Below are positions 42,896-44,004 of a stretch of 44,004 nucleotides of DNA, piece by piece. Each line of letters starts with the position of its first letter. Within the stretch, counting starts at the first letter, position 1. A program made the position numbers and the translations under genes. The notes beneath the pieces are model-generated. The model made no database searches and was not told where the DNA came from. It saw only the letters and a program-made list of their open reading frames with translations. The stretch is taken from NCBI GenBank assembly GCA_022791815.1, contig JAAVZU010000053.1, forward strand, positions 1-44,004, written 5' to 3'. The stretch comes from Lachnospiraceae bacterium. Lineage in GTDB: Bacteria; Bacillota; Clostridia; Lachnospirales; Lachnospiraceae.

Positions 42896-44004
42896 CTATT
42901 TCTTAATCTTCTTTACTGTACTATAAGCCCCAGTAACCTTCTTGCCTGTGCTATTTTTCTTGTATGCTCTTACTTTTACATAGTATACCTGACCTTTTTT
43001 TAGTCCAGTAATAGTATAGCTGTTTTTGCTCTTTGCAACATTTTTAGTCTTGGCTCCTTTAAAGTTAGACTTAGTAGAATAAGTTACTTGATAACCTGCT
43101 ACACCAGAAATCTTTTTCCATTTTACAGTTGCCTTTTTAGCACTATTTCTCTTCACAGAAGATACTGTTACTTTCTTTGGTGCCTTTACTGGTGTCTCTG
43201 TCTTTGGTGGTACTGTCGGTGTTGCTGGTCTCTCTGTTGCTGGTGCCTCTGTTGCTGGTCTCTCTGTTGCTGGTGCCTCTGTTACTGCTGGTGCTGTTGT
43301 CACTCCTGGTATCTCTGTCTTTGGTGGTGCTGTTGGTGTTGCTGGTACTGTTGGTACCTCTGTTACTCCTGGTGCAACTCCACTAGAAACAAATGGAATA
43401 TTATTTTCCTTTGCATAAGTTTCTGCATAAGAATTAGTGTATCCATATATGGTAATATTTTCTGTAATATTCTTAAATGCATCCTTTTGGATCACTGAAA
43501 CACTACTTGGAATTATGACCTGTTTTACACTAGATGCCTTACTCAATATGTAGTTAGGAATCATAGTTGTACCATCTTGGAATGTAACTTTTGTCAAATT
43601 TTCACAGCCTACAAAAGGACTTTCATCAGCCCAAGTAATTTTTACCGTTGTCAATGTCTTTGGAAGTGTAATTTCTGTTAATTGATTGCAGCCTCTGAAA
43701 CTATTTGTTCCTATTGCTGATAAACTAACAGGCAGAACAACTGAAGATAAATTTATACAGTCCGCAAATGCATCTCTTCCAATTTCAGTTACTGAATCAG
43801 GAATAGAAACTTTCTCTACAAAAGTTACCTTATTTAAAATATATTCTGGAACAATTGTTGCACCTTCTTCAAAGATAACTGTCTTCAAATTTTCACATCC
43901 TGCAAAAGGACTTTCATCAAACGCATTAGTTGCTACTGTTGTCAATGTCTTTGGAAGTGTAACCTCCGTTAAACGGTTACATGCCCTAAAACTATTGCTT
44001 CCCA
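42896..44004 (-). CDS. BspA-type LRR surface protein with Pro/Thr linker and Fn3 domain (cut by window edge)
   Basis: The frame is open to the window edge, so the N-terminus is missing; about 369 residues are visible. It begins inside LRR_5 repeats (SFRACNRLTEVTLPKTLTTV...), with a 97-residue unit that recurs (291-bp period). These lead to a Pro/Thr/Ala-rich linker (TERPATEAPATERPATPT pattern) and a C-terminal fibronectin type III domain (VTVSSVKRNSAKKATVKWKK...YYVKVRAYKK). BspA-type proteins are secreted and bind host or matrix. No sortase motif is seen; the basic end may bind the wall. Ends at a good terminator. Confidence 0.85.
   Translation of the reverse strand, partial: GSNSFRACNRLTEVTLPKTLTTVATNAFDESPFAGCENLKTVIFEEGATIVPEYILNKVTFVEKVSIPDSVTEIGRDAFADCINLSSVVLPVSLSAIGTNSFRGCNQLTEITLPKTLTTVKITWADESPFVGCENLTKVTFQDGTTMIPNYILSKASSVKQVIIPSSVSVIQKDAFKNITENITIYGYTNSYAETYAKENNIPFVSSGVAPGVTEVPTVPATPTAPPKTEIPGVTTAPAVTEAPATERPATEAPATERPATPTVPPKTETPVKAPKKVTVSSVKRNSAKKATVKWKKISGVAGYQVTYSTKSNFKGAKTKNVAKSKNSYTITGLKKGQVYYVKVRAYKKNSTGKKVTGAYSTVKKIKK
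43600..44004. repeat. 291-bp repeat within the LRR-Fn3 gene (second unit cut by edge)
   Basis: DNA near 43601-43700 recurs near 43892-43992 with few changes (for example CAAAAGGACTTTCATCA and GTCAATGTCTTTGGAAGTGT are exact). The offset is 291 bp, a multiple of 3. It is a recent internal duplication of an LRR block. Confidence 0.75.

Noticed and set aside
43088-43498. Plus-strand frame rich in Leu, Val, Cys and Trp
   Set aside because: It is the antisense of the Pro/Thr/Ala linker of the LRR-Fn3 gene; repetitive composition explains it, and no ribosome site is present.

Overview
The window looks like a piece of the chromosome of a low-GC, anaerobic, spore-forming Firmicute, most likely a gut Lachnospiraceae. 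The evidence is the very AT-rich DNA, a sporulation/division cluster (spoVT, hup, rqcP, yabP, yabQ, divIC, tRNA-Met, spoIIE), a eukaryote-like IleRS under an isoleucine T-box, oxygen-sensitive ThiH thiazole synthesis, a FeoA-FeoB fusion, BspA-type leucine-rich repeat surface proteins and a modular secreted amylase. Nearly all genes are on the minus strand; the clear exception is a DJ-1/PfpI gene at 537-1085.

Layout. 1-234: start of an ECF sigma factor, cut by the edge. 537-1085: DJ-1 family protein. 1154-5289: type IV pilus/type II secretion-like operon (PilC/GspF platform, four small membrane-anchored pilin-like proteins, PilT ATPase) with no PilB or prepilin peptidase in view. 5489-7840: FeoAB. 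7928-10381: glycogen phosphorylase. 10512-11144: PilZ protein behind a promoter and a leader of about 280 nt. 11667-13514: LRR/transglutaminase-like surface protein. 13643-17909: Ile T-box, Nudix hydrolase and ileS as one transcription unit. 17921-21523: secreted GH13 amylase. 21867-27800: sporulation/division block with tRNA-Met. 28023-31775: rpn-like nuclease gene followed by thiS-thiG-thiH-tenI. 31965-37479: signalling block with a PTS EIIC-EAL fusion, a CheY-like regulator, a protein joining MshEN-like repeats to a CheX-like phosphatase domain, a Fur-family repressor and a REC-HD-GYP protein. 37776-41336: small LRR protein and an FtsX-type ABC exporter. 41693-42622: CysK-like enzyme. 42896-44004: LRR-Fn3 surface protein, cut by the edge.

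How the parts may fit together. Amylase and glycogen phosphorylase point to starch/glycogen use. Two c-di-GMP phosphodiesterases of different folds (EAL and HD-GYP), a PilZ receptor, possible MshEN-type c-di-GMP binding repeats and a PilT motor suggest that surface motility or attachment is set by c-di-GMP; one phosphodiesterase is fused to a PTS permease domain, so sugar may be an input. No GGDEF cyclase is in the window.

The most interesting items are the EIIC-EAL fusion and its CheX/CheY neighbours, a structured intergenic repeat present twice (before ileS and before yabP) with base changes that keep pairing, the T-box whose first gene is a Nudix hydrolase, and a ThiS carrier whose C-terminus runs two residues past the expected Gly-Gly. 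All functions are inferred from sequence read by eye; no database search was run.
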